Shown here piece after piece: positions 46,188-56,432 of a DNA stretch of 64,000 nt. A program made the translations under genes and the position numbers. The stretch is from NCBI RefSeq assembly GCF_026723865.1, contig NZ_CP113529.1, forward strand, positions 4,526,001 to 4,590,000, read 5' to 3'. The stretch comes from Mycobacterium sp. Aquia_216 (GTDB lineage Bacteria; Actinomycetota; Actinomycetes; Mycobacteriales; Mycobacteriaceae). Below the pieces are notes generated by a model that was given only the letters and a program-made list of their open reading frames with translations, did no database searches and was not told the DNA's origin. Numbering within the stretch: position 1 is the first letter of the stretch; each line of letters opens with the position of its first letter.

Positions 46188-48998
46188 TTACTCCGCGTGG
46201 ATGGGCGGACCGGCCGGCCGGCCGGCCGCGCGGCGCCGGCGCGGACGTCCAAAATCTGACCCGTTAGCGGAATCGTCGGCGTCGCCGTTCCCGTCGTCGG
46301 AGTCCTCGTCGCCATCGAGGTCCTCGTCGTCGAGATCCTCGTCCTCGTCCTCGTCCTCGTCGTCGTCGTCGTCGTCGTCGAGATCTTCGTCGTCGAGATC
46401 CTCATCGTCGAGGTCCTCGTCTACCGCGTCCTCCTCGTCGACGTCGTCGGTGTCCTGATCGGTGTCGTCGTCCTCGAAGTCATCGGAGTCGGCGTCCTCC
46501 AGGTCAGTGGGAACCGGCACCTTGGTCTGCTCGTCGATCTCGGTGGTGATTTCCTCACCGGTCTCGTCGGCCTCGCCGTTCTCGCGGGTGGCCATCGCCT
46601 TGAACATCGGATGTTCGCCCGGCGCATGCACGGGCACCTTGGCCACGACGGACTGCTCGGATTGCTCGTCGGATCGGTTCCTCTTCGACCGCTTTCCGCG
46701 GCGCCCACCGGACTCCGGCTTGCGCGCGTTCGCCGGAGCGGAGTCGACCGGGTCACCGTGCAGCAGCAGACCGCGCCCGCCACAGTTTGGACACGTGGTC
46801 GAAAAAGCCTCGATCAGCCCGGTGCCCAGCCGCTTGCGGGTCAGCTGAACCAGACCCAGGGACGTCACCTCCGAGACCTGGTGGCGGGTGCGATCGCGGG
46901 CCAATGCCTCCGTCAGCCTGCGCAGCACCAAGTCGCGGTTGGATTCCAGCACCATGTCGATGAAGTCGATGACCACGATGCCGCCGATGTCGCGCAGCCG
47001 CAGCTGGCGCACGGTCTCCTCGGCAGCCTCGAGGTTGTTCTTGGTGACCGTCTGCTCGAGGTTGCCTCCGGACCCGGTGAACTTGCCGGTGTTGACGTCG
47101 ACGATCGTCATCGCCTCGGTGCGGTCGATGACCAGCGTGCCGCCCGAGGGCAGCCACACCTTGCGCTCCATCGCCTTGGCTAGTTGCTCGTCGATGCGAT
47201 GCACGGCGAACACGTCCGGCCCGGGCTGGCCGTCGGCTCCGGCGGGGGGCTCGTACTTGGTCAGCTTCGAAACCAGGTCGGGTGCAACGGAATTCACGTA
47301 CTCGTTGATGGTGCTCCAAGCCTCGTCGCCGGAGACGATGAGGCCCGCGAAGTCCTCGTTGAACAAGTCGCGGATGACCTTGACCAGCACGTCGGGCTCT
47401 TCGTAGAGCGCCACCGCAGCGCCGGCGGCCTTCGCCTTGGTCTCGACCGCCTTCGCATCGATCTGCGCCCACCGCTCCTGCAAACGGGTGACGTCGCCGC
47501 GGATGTCGTCTTCCTTGACGCCCTCGGACGCAGTGCGGATGATCACGCCCGCGTTCGACGGCACCACCTCACGCAGGATCTCCTTGAGCCGCTGGCGTTC
47601 GGTGTCGGGCAGCTTGCGGCTGATCCCGGTCGACGACGCGCCGGGCACATAAACCAGGTATCGGCCGGCCAACGACACCTGGGTGGTCAGCCGCGCGCCC
47701 TTGTGTCCGACCGGGTCCTTGCTGACCTGGACGACGACGTAGTCGCCGGGCTTGAGAGCCTTTTCGATCTTGCGTTCGGCCCCGCCCAGCCCCGCGGCTT
47801 CCCAGTTGACTTCGCCGGCGTAGAGCACGCCGTTGCGGCCGCGGCCGATGTCGACGAAGGCGGCCTCCATCGACGGCAGCACGTTCTGGACGATGCCGAG
47901 GTAGATGTTGCCGACCAGTGACGCAGATGCCGCCGACGTGACGAAATGCTCGACGACGATGCCGTCTTCGAGCACGGCGATCTGCGTGTAGCGAGCACCC
48001 GGATGCGGCGGCTCGGTGCGGACCCGGTCGCGCACCACCATGACCCGTTCGACGGCCTCACGGCGCGCCAGGAATTCGGCCTCGGTCAGCACCGGTGGGC
48101 GGCGCCGTCCGGCGTCACGCCCGTCCCGGCGACGTTGCCGCTTAGCCTCCAGCCGCGTCGACCCGTCTATGCCCTTGATCTCGGCATTGCTCGAGCCGTT
48201 GCTGCCCCGGCCGCCGTCGTCGGAGGAGCCGCCTTTGCCGCGTGGTGCTCGCTCGTGCACCACGGTGTTCGGCGGATCATCGGGCGACGAGGCCTCGTCG
48301 TTGTCGTCAACCGAACCCGACTTACGCCGACGGCGCCTACGACGACGCCGACTACCGCCGTCCGACCCACCGTCATCGGGGCCGTCACCGTCATCGGCGT
48401 CATCCTGGTCGTCATCGTCAGAGTCATCCGAGTCGGCGGATTTCGAGCCGCGCTGCTCGGTCTCGCCGTCGTCGTCCTGGTCGGATCCGCCCTGTTCACC
48501 GCGGCCCCGTCCACGTCCCCGCCGGCCCCGGCGCCGCCGCCGGTTAGCGGGCCGATCGGCCTGATCGTCGTCGTCATCGTCACCGTCGGCATCGTCGGTG
48601 TCGGCGTCGGTGTCGTCGTCAGCGCGGGTGCCAACCTCGGCCGCGACCGGCTGCGGCGCGACGAACAGCGGCATATAGGCCGGGCGGTCTATCGCGGTCT
48701 CCAGCATCAACCGGGACTCGGGTTCGCCAGGCGTGGCGACTTCGGCGCTGCTGAAGGCCACGAAGTTCTCCGGCGGCCGGGCCGACAGCAGGTCACGCAC
48801 TCGGATCGCGTCCTCGTAGTCCACGCCGGAATGCGCGCTGCGGATTCGTCCATCCAGGGCGCTCAGTGCGTCCAGCACTCGCTTGCTGGTGGTTCCCAGC
48901 GCTCGGGCCAGCGAATGGACTCTCAGTCGGTCCGGCAGGTCATCCTGGGCCTGGGCCGGCGCTGTTGATGGGTTTGAAGTTTGGTCACCGTCTATCAC
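46188..48998 (-). CDS. rne: Ribonuclease E/G
   Basis: A 936-residue RNase E of the actinobacterial plan, with the catalytic core in the middle. The N-terminal ~320 residues are disordered, with alternating Asp-rich and Arg-rich tracts. The S1 domain (~350-450), DNase-I-like region with VDVNTGKFTGSGG and IVVIDFIDM (metal Asp), and the Zn-link CPNCGGRG follow. The C-terminus (~840-920) is an extreme Asp/Glu tract of repeated DLDDED units. It initiates mRNA and rRNA processing. The start is GTG 48998 after GAGGAGAAT. The 300-base upstream gap suggests a long leader, as known for mycobacterial rne autoregulation. Confidence 0.95.
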   Translation of the reverse strand: MIDGDQTSNPSTAPAQAQDDLPDRLRVHSLARALGTTSKRVLDALSALDGRIRSAHSGVDYEDAIRVRDLLSARPPENFVAFSSAEVATPGEPESRLMLETAIDRPAYMPLFVAPQPVAAEVGTRADDDTDADTDDADGDDDDDDQADRPANRRRRRGRRGRGRGRGEQGGSDQDDDGETEQRGSKSADSDDSDDDDQDDADDGDGPDDGGSDGGSRRRRRRRRRKSGSVDDNDEASSPDDPPNTVVHERAPRGKGGSSDDGGRGSNGSSNAEIKGIDGSTRLEAKRQRRRDGRDAGRRRPPVLTEAEFLARREAVERVMVVRDRVRTEPPHPGARYTQIAVLEDGIVVEHFVTSAASASLVGNIYLGIVQNVLPSMEAAFVDIGRGRNGVLYAGEVNWEAAGLGGAERKIEKALKPGDYVVVQVSKDPVGHKGARLTTQVSLAGRYLVYVPGASSTGISRKLPDTERQRLKEILREVVPSNAGVIIRTASEGVKEDDIRGDVTRLQERWAQIDAKAVETKAKAAGAAVALYEEPDVLVKVIRDLFNEDFAGLIVSGDEAWSTINEYVNSVAPDLVSKLTKYEPPAGADGQPGPDVFAVHRIDEQLAKAMERKVWLPSGGTLVIDRTEAMTIVDVNTGKFTGSGGNLEQTVTKNNLEAAEETVRQLRLRDIGGIVVIDFIDMVLESNRDLVLRRLTEALARDRTRHQVSEVTSLGLVQLTRKRLGTGLIEAFSTTCPNCGGRGLLLHGDPVDSAPANARKPESGGRRGKRSKRNRSDEQSEQSVVAKVPVHAPGEHPMFKAMATRENGEADETGEEITTEIDEQTKVPVPTDLEDADSDDFEDDDTDQDTDDVDEEDAVDEDLDDEDLDDEDLDDDDDDDEDEDEDEDLDDEDLDGDEDSDDGNGDADDSANGSDFGRPRRRRAAGRPAGPPIHAE
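46268..46454. repeat. Low-complexity GTC/CTC repeats coding the acidic tail of RNase E
   Basis: The plus strand reads runs of GTCGTC, GAGATCCTC and GTCCTC units; the coding strand encodes DLDDED copies and a run of seven Asp followed by alternating Glu-Asp. Near-identical repeat units make it prone to length change by slippage or recombination. Confidence 0.85.
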
Positions 48999-49306
48999 GT
49001 ATTCTCCTCAAGCCCCCGGGCGCGTCACGTCGACGCGGCCACGCGAGGGCTTCGCTATGTGCCCGGGTCACTTCTCCCGGTCTTGTGATGGTCTTGCCCC
49101 GAGCGATTCGGCTAGAACCGACTCGGCGCCGTGCTGAATGTCGGCCTGACATGCGGCGCAACATCGCGAGCTGGCAATGGTCGCGCTTGTCTAAGTCTTC
49201 ATTCGGGTGTCTGACGCCGGTCCGGCGACGTTCACCCGCTGTCAGTATCCCACATCACGCCGCTGGTCCAAACGAGCCTGACCTGGAGCGGTCGGTTGCC
49301 AGGAGC
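48999..49306. other. rne leader and promoter region
   Basis: A 308-base gap between ndk and rne (both minus strand) with no gene. It begins, next to rne, with the ribosome-binding site (GAGGAGAAT) and contains several GC-rich self-complementary stretches. It is probably the rne promoter and structured 5' leader, together with the ndk terminator. No clear -10 is called. Confidence 0.5.
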
Positions 49307-49717
49307 CTAAGCGCGGGGAAACCATAGCGCGATTTCGCGCTTTGCCGAATCGATCGAATCGGATCCGTGCACCAGATTCAGCTGCGTTTCCAGGCCGAAA
49401 TCGCCGCGGATGGTGCCGGGCGTGGCCTTTTCCACCGGGTCCGTACCCCCTGCGATCTGCCGAAACGCCGCAATCGCACGCGGTCCCTCCACGATCGCCG
49501 CCACGACCGGCCCCGACGTGATGAAGTCCAGCAGCGACTCGAAGAACGATTTGCCCTCGTGCTCGGCGTAGTGCTGGGTTGCCAGCTCAGTGCTGACATT
49601 GCGCAACTCGAGAGCCACGATGGCGAGGCCCTTGCGCTCGATGCGGCTGATGATCTCGCCGATCAGCCGGCGCTCGACGCCGTCGGGCTTGATCAGTACC
49701 AGGGTCCGTTCCGTCAC
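49307..49717 (-). CDS. ndk: Nucleoside diphosphate kinase
   Basis: A 136-residue enzyme starting at GTG 49717 ([14 protein letters not shown]), which gives the exact usual mycobacterial length; the open frame further upstream belongs to the preceding gene region. The catalytic His is in NLVHGSDS. It equalises NTP and dNTP pools. The gene is 29 bases downstream of the DUF4233 gene. Confidence 0.97.
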   Translation of the reverse strand: MTERTLVLIKPDGVERRLIGEIISRIERKGLAIVALELRNVSTELATQHYAEHEGKSFFESLLDFITSGPVVAAIVEGPRAIAAFRQIAGGTDPVEKATPGTIRGDFGLETQLNLVHGSDSIDSAKREIALWFPRA

Positions 49718-49746
49718 GGCGGTCAGCGTACCCAACCGATCGGCGG

Positions 49747-50130
49747 TCAGCCCGGCGGTGTTTGGCCGTGCTCCTGCCGCCGCCGGACCTCGGCACGGAA
49801 GTACGCGATCAAGAGCCACAGTCCGGCAAACAGCACACCGATGAACCCCACACCCGCGTAGACCGCGAATCCGGCGAGGACGAAGAGTTGGACGCCCAAG
49901 TTCACCCAGATCGCCCAAGGCCTGCCCTGCACTCCGCACAGCAGGATCAGCAGCGTAGCAAGCCCGATCAGATAGCTCAGCGATGCCGTGGTCAGGCCGC
50001 CCCCGACCGCACCCACCACCGGGATGGCCAGCAGCACCACGATCGCCTCCAAGATCAGCGTCGCGGCCATCACTCCCCGGAAGCTCTTCCAAGGGTCCGC
50101 CGGTGGCGGATTCTGGTCGCTGTCGGTCAT
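49747..50130 (-). CDS. DUF4233 four-helix membrane protein
   Basis: A 127-residue membrane protein with four hydrophobic helices (~20-40, 46-64, 69-88, 92-110). Actinobacteria keep this gene between folC and ndk (Rv2446c position), but its function is unknown. The start overlaps the folC stop by 4 bases. Confidence 0.9.
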   Translation of the reverse strand: MTDSDQNPPPADPWKSFRGVMAATLILEAIVVLLAIPVVGAVGGGLTTASLSYLIGLATLLILLCGVQGRPWAIWVNLGVQLFVLAGFAVYAGVGFIGVLFAGLWLLIAYFRAEVRRRQEHGQTPPG

Positions 50131-51572
50131 TCCGGATCACGACCAAACAAGGTGCGCGCGGCACCGGCGGTGACAACCGACCCGGTGATCACGATTCCGG
50201 TGCCGGAAAACGACTCAGCCTCGCCGTCGGTCGCAGCGTCGTCGACCAGCGCAGTCGCGACGTCGACGGCGTCGCGCAGGTTTTCAGCGGTCAGCACCCG
50301 GTCAGGCCCGAACCGCTGCTGAGCGACGAGTGCCAGCGACTCGACATCCAGTGCCCGCGGCGACCCGTTGTGGGTCACCACCACCGAATCGAACGCCGGC
50401 TCCAGCGCGGCAAGGATGCCGTCCACGTCCTTGTCGGCCATCACACTGAGAACCCCGACCAGGTATCGGAAGTCGAATTCACCGTCCAGCGTCTGCGCCA
50501 GCGCGGCCGCGCCGGCCGGATTGTGCGCGGCGTCGATGAACACCGTGGGCGCGCTGCGCATGCGCTCCAGCCGGCCGGGGCTGGTGACGGCGGCGAAACC
50601 GGCCCGCACCGCCTCGACGTCGAGTTGGCGCTGAGCGCCGGCGCCGAAGAAGGCCTCGACCGCCGCGAGCGCCACCACCGCGTTGTGCGCCTGATGTTCG
50701 CCGTGCAGCGGCAGGTACACGTCGGAGTACACCCCGCCCAGGCCTTGGAGCTGCAGCACCTGCCCGCCGATCGCAACCTGACGGCCCAGCACCGCGAACT
50801 CCGAATCCTCGCGCGCGACCGCAGCTTCGGTTTGAATCGACTGTGCCAGAAGCACTTCCGTAACCTCCGGCACCTGCCGCGCGATGACCGCGACGGTGTC
50901 GGGTGCGCCGTCCGGGGCCTTGGTGATGATGCCCGCTTTCTCGCCGGCGATTCCGGCGATGTCCGCACCGAGATATTCGACGTGGTCGATGCCGATCGGG
51001 GTGATCACCGCGACCGGTGCGTTGATCACGTTGGTGGCATCCCAGCGACCGCCCATTCCCACTTCGACGACCGCGACCTCGACGGGCGCATCGGCGAAGG
51101 CCGCGAACGCCATCGCGGTGAGGACCTCGAACTTGCTCATCGCCGGACCGCCCGCGGCCTGCGACTGTGTGTCGACCATCTGCACGAACGGTTCGATCTC
51201 GCGATAGGTCGCCACGTATTGTGCTGGACTGATTGGCTTTCCGTCGATCCCGATGCGTTCGACCGCCGACTGCAGGTGGGGGCTGGTGGTGCGGCCGGTG
51301 CGCCGGTGCAGCGCGGTCAGCAGCGCGTCGATCATTCGCACCACCGACGTTTTGCCGTTGGTGCCCGCGACGTGGATCGACGGATAGCCGAGCTGAGGCG
51401 AGCCGAGCAGATCCATCAGGGCGCTGATCCGGGTCAGGCTCGGTTCGATCTTGGTCTCGGGCCAGCGCTGGTCCAGCAGGTGCTCGACCTGCAGAAGCGC
51501 CGCGATCTCGTCTGGTGTCGGAGCCACGCTGGTGACCTCGGGATGGTCGAGCCAGTCGGGCTGCTCGGTCAT
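50127..51572 (-). CDS. folC: Folylpolyglutamate synthase / dihydrofolate synthase
   Basis: A 481-residue Mur-ligase-fold enzyme. The P-loop GTNGKTS is at 70-76, [11 protein letters not shown] follows, and the C-terminal domain has [11 protein letters not shown]. FolC adds glutamate to dihydropteroate and folates. It is coupled to valS upstream (4-base overlap). Confidence 0.96.
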   Translation of the reverse strand: MTEQPDWLDHPEVTSVAPTPDEIAALLQVEHLLDQRWPETKIEPSLTRISALMDLLGSPQLGYPSIHVAGTNGKTSVVRMIDALLTALHRRTGRTTSPHLQSAVERIGIDGKPISPAQYVATYREIEPFVQMVDTQSQAAGGPAMSKFEVLTAMAFAAFADAPVEVAVVEVGMGGRWDATNVINAPVAVITPIGIDHVEYLGADIAGIAGEKAGIITKAPDGAPDTVAVIARQVPEVTEVLLAQSIQTEAAVAREDSEFAVLGRQVAIGGQVLQLQGLGGVYSDVYLPLHGEHQAHNAVVALAAVEAFFGAGAQRQLDVEAVRAGFAAVTSPGRLERMRSAPTVFIDAAHNPAGAAALAQTLDGEFDFRYLVGVLSVMADKDVDGILAALEPAFDSVVVTHNGSPRALDVESLALVAQQRFGPDRVLTAENLRDAVDVATALVDDAATDGEAESFSGTGIVITGSVVTAGAARTLFGRDPE

Positions 51573-54217
51573 TGCAGCCCCGCCAACCTGGTGGTGATGC
51601 GGTCGGTTTCCTCTTGGGCCAGTCGCTGACGATCGCGGATCTTGGTGACGACCGGTTCCGGTGCTTTGGCCAAGAAGTCCGCGTTGGCCAATTTAGCTGC
51701 GGTGGAAGCTAATTCCTTCTGTGCGGCGACCAGTTCCTTTTCGAGGCGGCGCCGCTCGGCGGCGACGTCGATGGTGCCCGACGTGTCGAGTTCGACGACG
51801 ACAGTGCCGCCGCTGAGCCGGACCTCCAGGGAAACCGAGGCCCCGAAGTCCGGCCCCGGCGCGGTGAGCCAAGCCAGCGACGTGACCGCGGGCACCTGAC
51901 CGCTCAGATCGCAGTCCTCGACACCCGCCAACCGGGCCGGCACCTTCTGCCGGTCCGCCAGACCCTGGTCGCTGCGGAATCTGCGCACCTCGGTCACCAG
52001 CCGTTGCATATCGCTAACACGCTGGGCTGCAACAGGATCCAGGCTGACACCGGACGGCTTCGGCCACTCGGCGATCACCAGGGACTCTTCGCCGGTCAAC
52101 GCTTGCCACAGCGCCTCGGTGACGAACGGGATGACCGGATGCAGCAGCCGCAGCAGCGAGTCGAGCACCGCGGCCAGTACCGCGGTGGTCTGGGTGAACC
52201 CATCGGCAAGCTGCACCTTCGCCACTTCGACGTACCAGTCGCAGAATTCGTCCCACGCGAAGTGATAGAGCGCTTCGCAGGCCCGGCTGAACTCGTAGCT
52301 GTCAAAAGCCGAATCCGCCTCAGCACGAACCTCTTCCAACCGTCCCAAAATCCACCGGTCGGCATCGGTCAGCTCGGCATGCGGCGGCAGCGGTGCCAGC
52401 TGCGCTCCGTTGAGCAAAGCGAAGCGGGTCGCATTGAACAGCTTGGTAACGAAATTGCGCGAAGCCCGCACGGCGTCCTCGCCGACGGAGAGGTCGCCGC
52501 CGGGACTGGCGCCGCGAGCGAGCGTGAAGCGCAACGCGTCGGCCCCGAACAGCTCCAGCCAGTCCAGTGGGTCGATCACGTTGCCCTTGGACTTACTCAT
52601 CTTGCGACCGAATTCGTCGCGGATCAGCCCGTGCAGGAAGACGTCGGTGAACGGCACCTGCGGGCCGCGGGTGCCGCCGAGCGTGATCGCGTCGTCGCCG
52701 CCGACAAATGTGCCGAACATCATCATCCGCGCCACCCAGAAGAACAGGATGTCGTATCCGGTCACCAAAACGCTTGTCGGATAGAATTTTTCCAGCTCAG
52801 AGGTCCGCGACGGCCAGCCCAAGGTGGAGAACGGCCACAGCGCCGACGAGAACCAGGTGTCCAGCACGTCGGGGTCTTGCTCCCAGCCCTCCGGCGGAGT
52901 CTCGTCCGGGCCGACGCACACCTGCTCGCCATCGGGGCCATACCAGATCGGGATGCGGTGGCCCCACCACAACTGACGCGAGATGCACCAGTCGTGCATG
53001 TCATCCACCCAGGCGAACCAGCGTGGCTCCAAGCTGGCGGGGTGAATCACGGTGTCCCCGTTGCGCACTGCGTCACCAGCGGCTTTGGCCAGCGATTCCA
53101 CCCTGACCCACCACTGCAGCGACAGCCGGGGCTCGATCGGCTCACCGCTGCGTTCCGAGTGCCCGACGCTGTGCAGGTAGGGCCGTTTCTCCTGAACCAC
53201 CCGCCCCTGCGCGGCCAGCGCCTCGCGAACCGCGACCCGAGCTTCGAAACGGTCCATGCCGTCGAATTGCGTACCGGTGTCCACGATCCGGCCCTTGGTG
53301 TCGAGGATCGAGATCATCGGCAACTCGTGGCGCAGCCCGATCTCGAAGTCGTTCGGGTCGTGAGCGGGCGTGACTTTGACTGCACCGGTACCGAATTCGG
53401 GGTCGACGTGCTCGTCGGCCACGATGATGAGCTGCCGGTCGATGAACGGGTGCGGCAGCGTGGTGCCGACCAGGTCTCGGTAGCGCTCGTCGTCGGGGTG
53501 CACCGCGACCGCGGTGTCGCCCAGCATCGTCTCGACCCGGGTGGTGGCGACCACGATGTGCGGTTGCGAGTCGTCCAGCGAGCCGTACCGGAACGACACC
53601 AGTTCGCCTTCGACGTCGACGTAGTTGACCTCGAGGTCTGAGATGGCGGTCTCGAGCACCGGCGACCAGTTGACGAGTCGCTCGGCCTGATAGATCAGCC
53701 CCGCGTCGTAGAGCCGTTTGAAGATCGTCCGCACCGCGCGGGACAGACCCTCGTCCATCGTGAAGCGGTCGCGGTCCCAATCGACCCCATCACCGAGACG
53801 GCGCATCTGGCCACCGATGGCGCCGCCGGACTCACGCTTCCAGTCCCACACCTTGTCGACGAAGAGCTCCCGGCCGAAGTCCTCCTTGGTCTTGCCATCG
53901 ACCGCGAGTTGCTTTTCCACCACACTCTGGGTCGCGATGCCGGCGTGATCCATCCCCGGCTGCCACAGCACCTCGTATCCCTGCATGCGCTTTCGGCGGC
54001 TCAGGGCATCCATCATCGTGTGTTCCAGGGCGTGGCCCATGTGCAGGCTGCCCGTGACGTTCGGTGGCGGCAGCACGATCGAGTACCCGGGCTTGGAGCT
54101 TGCTGGGTCGGCCTTGAAGTAGCCGGCATCCAGCCACTTCTGATAGATCGCAGTCTCCGTCGCGCCGGGATCCCACGACTTGGGCAGGTCGGCGGCGGAG
54201 TTGCGGCTGGCGGTCAC
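51569..54217 (-). CDS. valS: Valyl-tRNA synthetase
   Basis: An 882-residue class I synthetase. The HIGH motif appears as HMGH (59-62) in [25 protein letters not shown] is intact in the middle of the protein. A large editing domain separates them, and the C-terminal ~65 residues form a coiled coil ([19 protein letters not shown]). It is the first gene of valS-folC-DUF4233-ndk and marks the end of the conserved backbone in this window. Confidence 0.98.
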   Translation of the reverse strand: MTASRNSAADLPKSWDPGATETAIYQKWLDAGYFKADPASSKPGYSIVLPPPNVTGSLHMGHALEHTMMDALSRRKRMQGYEVLWQPGMDHAGIATQSVVEKQLAVDGKTKEDFGRELFVDKVWDWKRESGGAIGGQMRRLGDGVDWDRDRFTMDEGLSRAVRTIFKRLYDAGLIYQAERLVNWSPVLETAISDLEVNYVDVEGELVSFRYGSLDDSQPHIVVATTRVETMLGDTAVAVHPDDERYRDLVGTTLPHPFIDRQLIIVADEHVDPEFGTGAVKVTPAHDPNDFEIGLRHELPMISILDTKGRIVDTGTQFDGMDRFEARVAVREALAAQGRVVQEKRPYLHSVGHSERSGEPIEPRLSLQWWVRVESLAKAAGDAVRNGDTVIHPASLEPRWFAWVDDMHDWCISRQLWWGHRIPIWYGPDGEQVCVGPDETPPEGWEQDPDVLDTWFSSALWPFSTLGWPSRTSELEKFYPTSVLVTGYDILFFWVARMMMFGTFVGGDDAITLGGTRGPQVPFTDVFLHGLIRDEFGRKMSKSKGNVIDPLDWLELFGADALRFTLARGASPGGDLSVGEDAVRASRNFVTKLFNATRFALLNGAQLAPLPPHAELTDADRWILGRLEEVRAEADSAFDSYEFSRACEALYHFAWDEFCDWYVEVAKVQLADGFTQTTAVLAAVLDSLLRLLHPVIPFVTEALWQALTGEESLVIAEWPKPSGVSLDPVAAQRVSDMQRLVTEVRRFRSDQGLADRQKVPARLAGVEDCDLSGQVPAVTSLAWLTAPGPDFGASVSLEVRLSGGTVVVELDTSGTIDVAAERRRLEKELVAAQKELASTAAKLANADFLAKAPEPVVTKIRDRQRLAQEETDRITTRLAGLQ

Positions 54218-54303
54218 CGGTCAATTCTAGGAACCGTGACGGGCCCGCGTGTAAGCGCCCGAACACGCACGTGATCGGTCTGACTCGGTTCGGCCGCCCC
54301 AAA

Positions 54304-54930
54304 TCAGGGAATGGTGAGCACCTGGCCCGGATGGATCAGGTCGGGATCGGCGACTCCGCTGGCGTCGGCGATCACCTGATACTTGCTCCCGTCACCGTAG
54401 AAGCGCTCCGCGATGGCCCACATCGTGTCGCCGGAGACGACGGTGTACGTGCGCGGAGTGGGGCCGGGCGCGGCTTCGCCGACGGGTTCCGGGGCGCCGT
54501 CGACGGGCCCGGACGTCGGTTCGGGCACGGGCTCGGCCGTGGCGGTTGTCACATCCGGGGCGCCGGGCTCGGCCGCGGGCGGCGGGGGCGGCGGACCGTC
54601 GGTGTGCGTGTGGCTGGACCACGCCGGTCCGTCAGCGGCGTAGAGCACCAGGTTGCAGTCGTCCTGAAGGACGAGCCGGACGTCCTTCTTGCCCTTTGTG
54701 TCGGTGTGCCAGATCGGCTTGTCCGACGTGTACAACACGAAGTTGCCGTCCCGCTGCACCTCCGCGCGCACCACGTCCTGACCGTTGGTCGCGGTTGCCC
54801 ATAGCGCCTCGCCCCGCGCCGCCAGCACGAGGTTGCCGTCGTCTTGCAGCGTGAGGGTATAGGCCCCGTTGCTGGAGGCCAACGATTGTCCCCGCTGCAG
54901 CTGCTGTCCCTCAGTAAGCGTGTCTGACAT
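54304..54930 (-). CDS. B-lectin plus LysM domain protein
   Basis: A 208-residue protein with no signal peptide. Residues 1-110 form a bulb-type (mannose-binding) lectin with three QxDxNxVxY-like strands: QDDGNLVLAARG, QRDGNFVLYTSD and QDDCNLVLYAAD. In the first, the tyrosine position is Ala. A proline-rich linker (~112-158) leads to a C-terminal LysM (~160-208: TYTVVSGDTMWAIAERFYGDG), which binds peptidoglycan. The protein thus could bridge mannosylated glycans and the cell wall. How it would leave the cell is not evident. Confidence 0.88.
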   Translation of the reverse strand: MSDTLTEGQQLQRGQSLASSNGAYTLTLQDDGNLVLAARGEALWATATNGQDVVRAEVQRDGNFVLYTSDKPIWHTDTKGKKDVRLVLQDDCNLVLYAADGPAWSSHTHTDGPPPPPPAAEPGAPDVTTATAEPVPEPTSGPVDGAPEPVGEAAPGPTPRTYTVVSGDTMWAIAERFYGDGSKYQVIADASGVADPDLIHPGQVLTIP

Positions 54931-54983
54931 GGCTTTCCCTCTCTTGATCGAGTCCCGCGCGCTGGCGCCGGACTTGGGTTCGG

Positions 54984-55529
54984 TTACTTCTTGCCGCCGA
55001 GCAGGCCACCAAGGATGTCGCCGAATGCGCCGCCTTTGCCGCTCAGCACGCTGGAAAGGATGTTGCCCAGCGACTTGTCACCGCCGCCACCGCTCAGAAT
55101 GCTGCCCAGCACTTCACCGAGGCCGCCGGACTGCGCGTGCGTGGTCTTCGGCGCATTGTCCTGCGGCACGGCACCGCCGGAAAGATGTTTTCCGATGTAC
55201 GCCAGCACAATCGGGAGCACAACCGGCAGCAGCTGCTTCAGCAGCTCGCTGTTGCCCGCTCCCCCGCGGGCCAGCGCCGACGCGACCTGGTCGGCGTCAC
55301 TGCCACCGAACAGCGTCGCGATTGCCTGGTGCCCGTCACTCTCGGGAGCGGTGGCGGCGGATTCGATCCGGCCGGCCTGCTCGGGGTCTTGCGAATTCTG
55401 GTGCAGGCCGCTCAGCAGCGCCGGCACCAGCGTATGCACCGCCGTGTCGACTTCGCCTTCGTCGGCACCGAGCGTGCTTGCGATGTCGGCGGTAGGAATC
55501 TGGGCGTACAGATCATCGAGACCGGCCAT
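54984..55529 (-). CDS. DUF937 domain protein
   Basis: A 181-residue protein starting at ATG 55529 after GGTGGAGAT. Residues ~1-120 carry the DUF937 pattern (LDDLYAQIPTADIASTLGAD; LLPVVLPIVLAYIGKHL). The Gly/Leu-rich C-terminus repeats LGxxLSG-type units (VLGSILSGGGG, NILSSVLSGKGG, DILGGLLGGKK). The function is unknown; relatives resemble YidB. It follows the lectin gene on the same strand but with its own ribosome-binding site. Confidence 0.85.
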   Translation of the reverse strand: MAGLDDLYAQIPTADIASTLGADEGEVDTAVHTLVPALLSGLHQNSQDPEQAGRIESAATAPESDGHQAIATLFGGSDADQVASALARGGAGNSELLKQLLPVVLPIVLAYIGKHLSGGAVPQDNAPKTTHAQSGGLGEVLGSILSGGGGDKSLGNILSSVLSGKGGAFGDILGGLLGGKK

Positions 55530-55843
55530 CGGTATCTCCACCTTGATTGCACGGATGTTTCAGGCAAGTCGACTACGACACTAGTCCGATTCAATGCGGA
55601 TCGAAACCCGTTGCGGCAGCTTGTCTAATCCAGCCGGTACGGGCCCTTGCGTCCATCCTTGGGTGAGGGGCTACGCGCCGCAGTCCGTTTCCGATATTGC
55701 CGCGCGGCCCACGGTCTGACCGTCCGGGCCACGCTATGCGGCGAACGCACACAAGAGTGCCGACGACTCGATCGAGTGATGAGGTTGCGTCGCCGTTTCG
55801 GCAGGCTAGGAGGAAGTAGCGCACGGAATCGAGGGAGCCACAC

Positions 55844-56374
55844 ATGCCGCGCGACATTCAGGTCGTGACCCGCCCGGTCCGTCAGATCACATTGAGCACC
55901 CGGCGGCCGTGGTCGGAGTTCCGACGCGATTATGAGCGGGCAGTACCGCACTTCGACCACTTGGAGGCGGTCGGTGTGGCGTTGAGCGGCAGCGGCTGGG
56001 ACGCGATCAGGCGCCTTTCGGAGGCGACGGCCGTTGAGGGTTTCGTTAACTTCTTTGTTTTCGACCCGAGTCCCGTCATGCATTTGAACGGCTCCACAGG
56101 GAACGCGGTGACGTATTTGATCGGCAATATCATCAAGGCGGAGCCGGGTTTTCGGCAGCATCCGGGATGCTTTCTCTACGTGCCCCTGCGAGTTGTGATC
56201 GCCAGTGACGATGCCGGAGATGCGCAGCTGACGATCGATCATCCGGCGGATTTGCTCTCGGCGTATGGGGATCCCGTACTCGATTCGGTGGCCAAAGAGT
56301 TCTGCCGGGTGTTGGTGGCGCTGCTGATTCAGTTGGACGTTCCCGTGCCGCCCGAGCTCGCCCACGTCTCCTGA
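55844..56374 (+). CDS. DUF302-like conserved protein
   Basis: A 176-residue cytosolic protein starting at ATG 55844. The pattern NFFVFDPSPVMHLNGSTGNAVTYLIGN and the following YVPLRVVIASDDAGDAQLTIDHP fit DUF302-type proteins, which may bind small ligands. The preceding 300-base region is shared with the divergent DUF937 gene. No function is assigned. Confidence 0.65.
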   Translation: MPRDIQVVTRPVRQITLSTRRPWSEFRRDYERAVPHFDHLEAVGVALSGSGWDAIRRLSEATAVEGFVNFFVFDPSPVMHLNGSTGNAVTYLIGNIIKAEPGFRQHPGCFLYVPLRVVIASDDAGDAQLTIDHPADLLSAYGDPVLDSVAKEFCRVLVALLIQLDVPVPPELAHVS

Positions 56375-56432
56375 CGAGCGCGCGTCGTTCCCGCGCCGTG
56401 ACCGGTGAACGCGTGAAAGGATCGGTTGCGAT

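Noticed and set aside
46268..46454. Repeated GTC/CTC units resembling a CRISPR-like or satellite array
   Set aside because: They are in frame inside rne and encode its acidic tail; there are no spacers of constant length.
49718..50176. Long N-terminal extension of ndk
   Set aside because: It overlaps the DUF4233 gene in another frame; the 136-residue form is the normal length.
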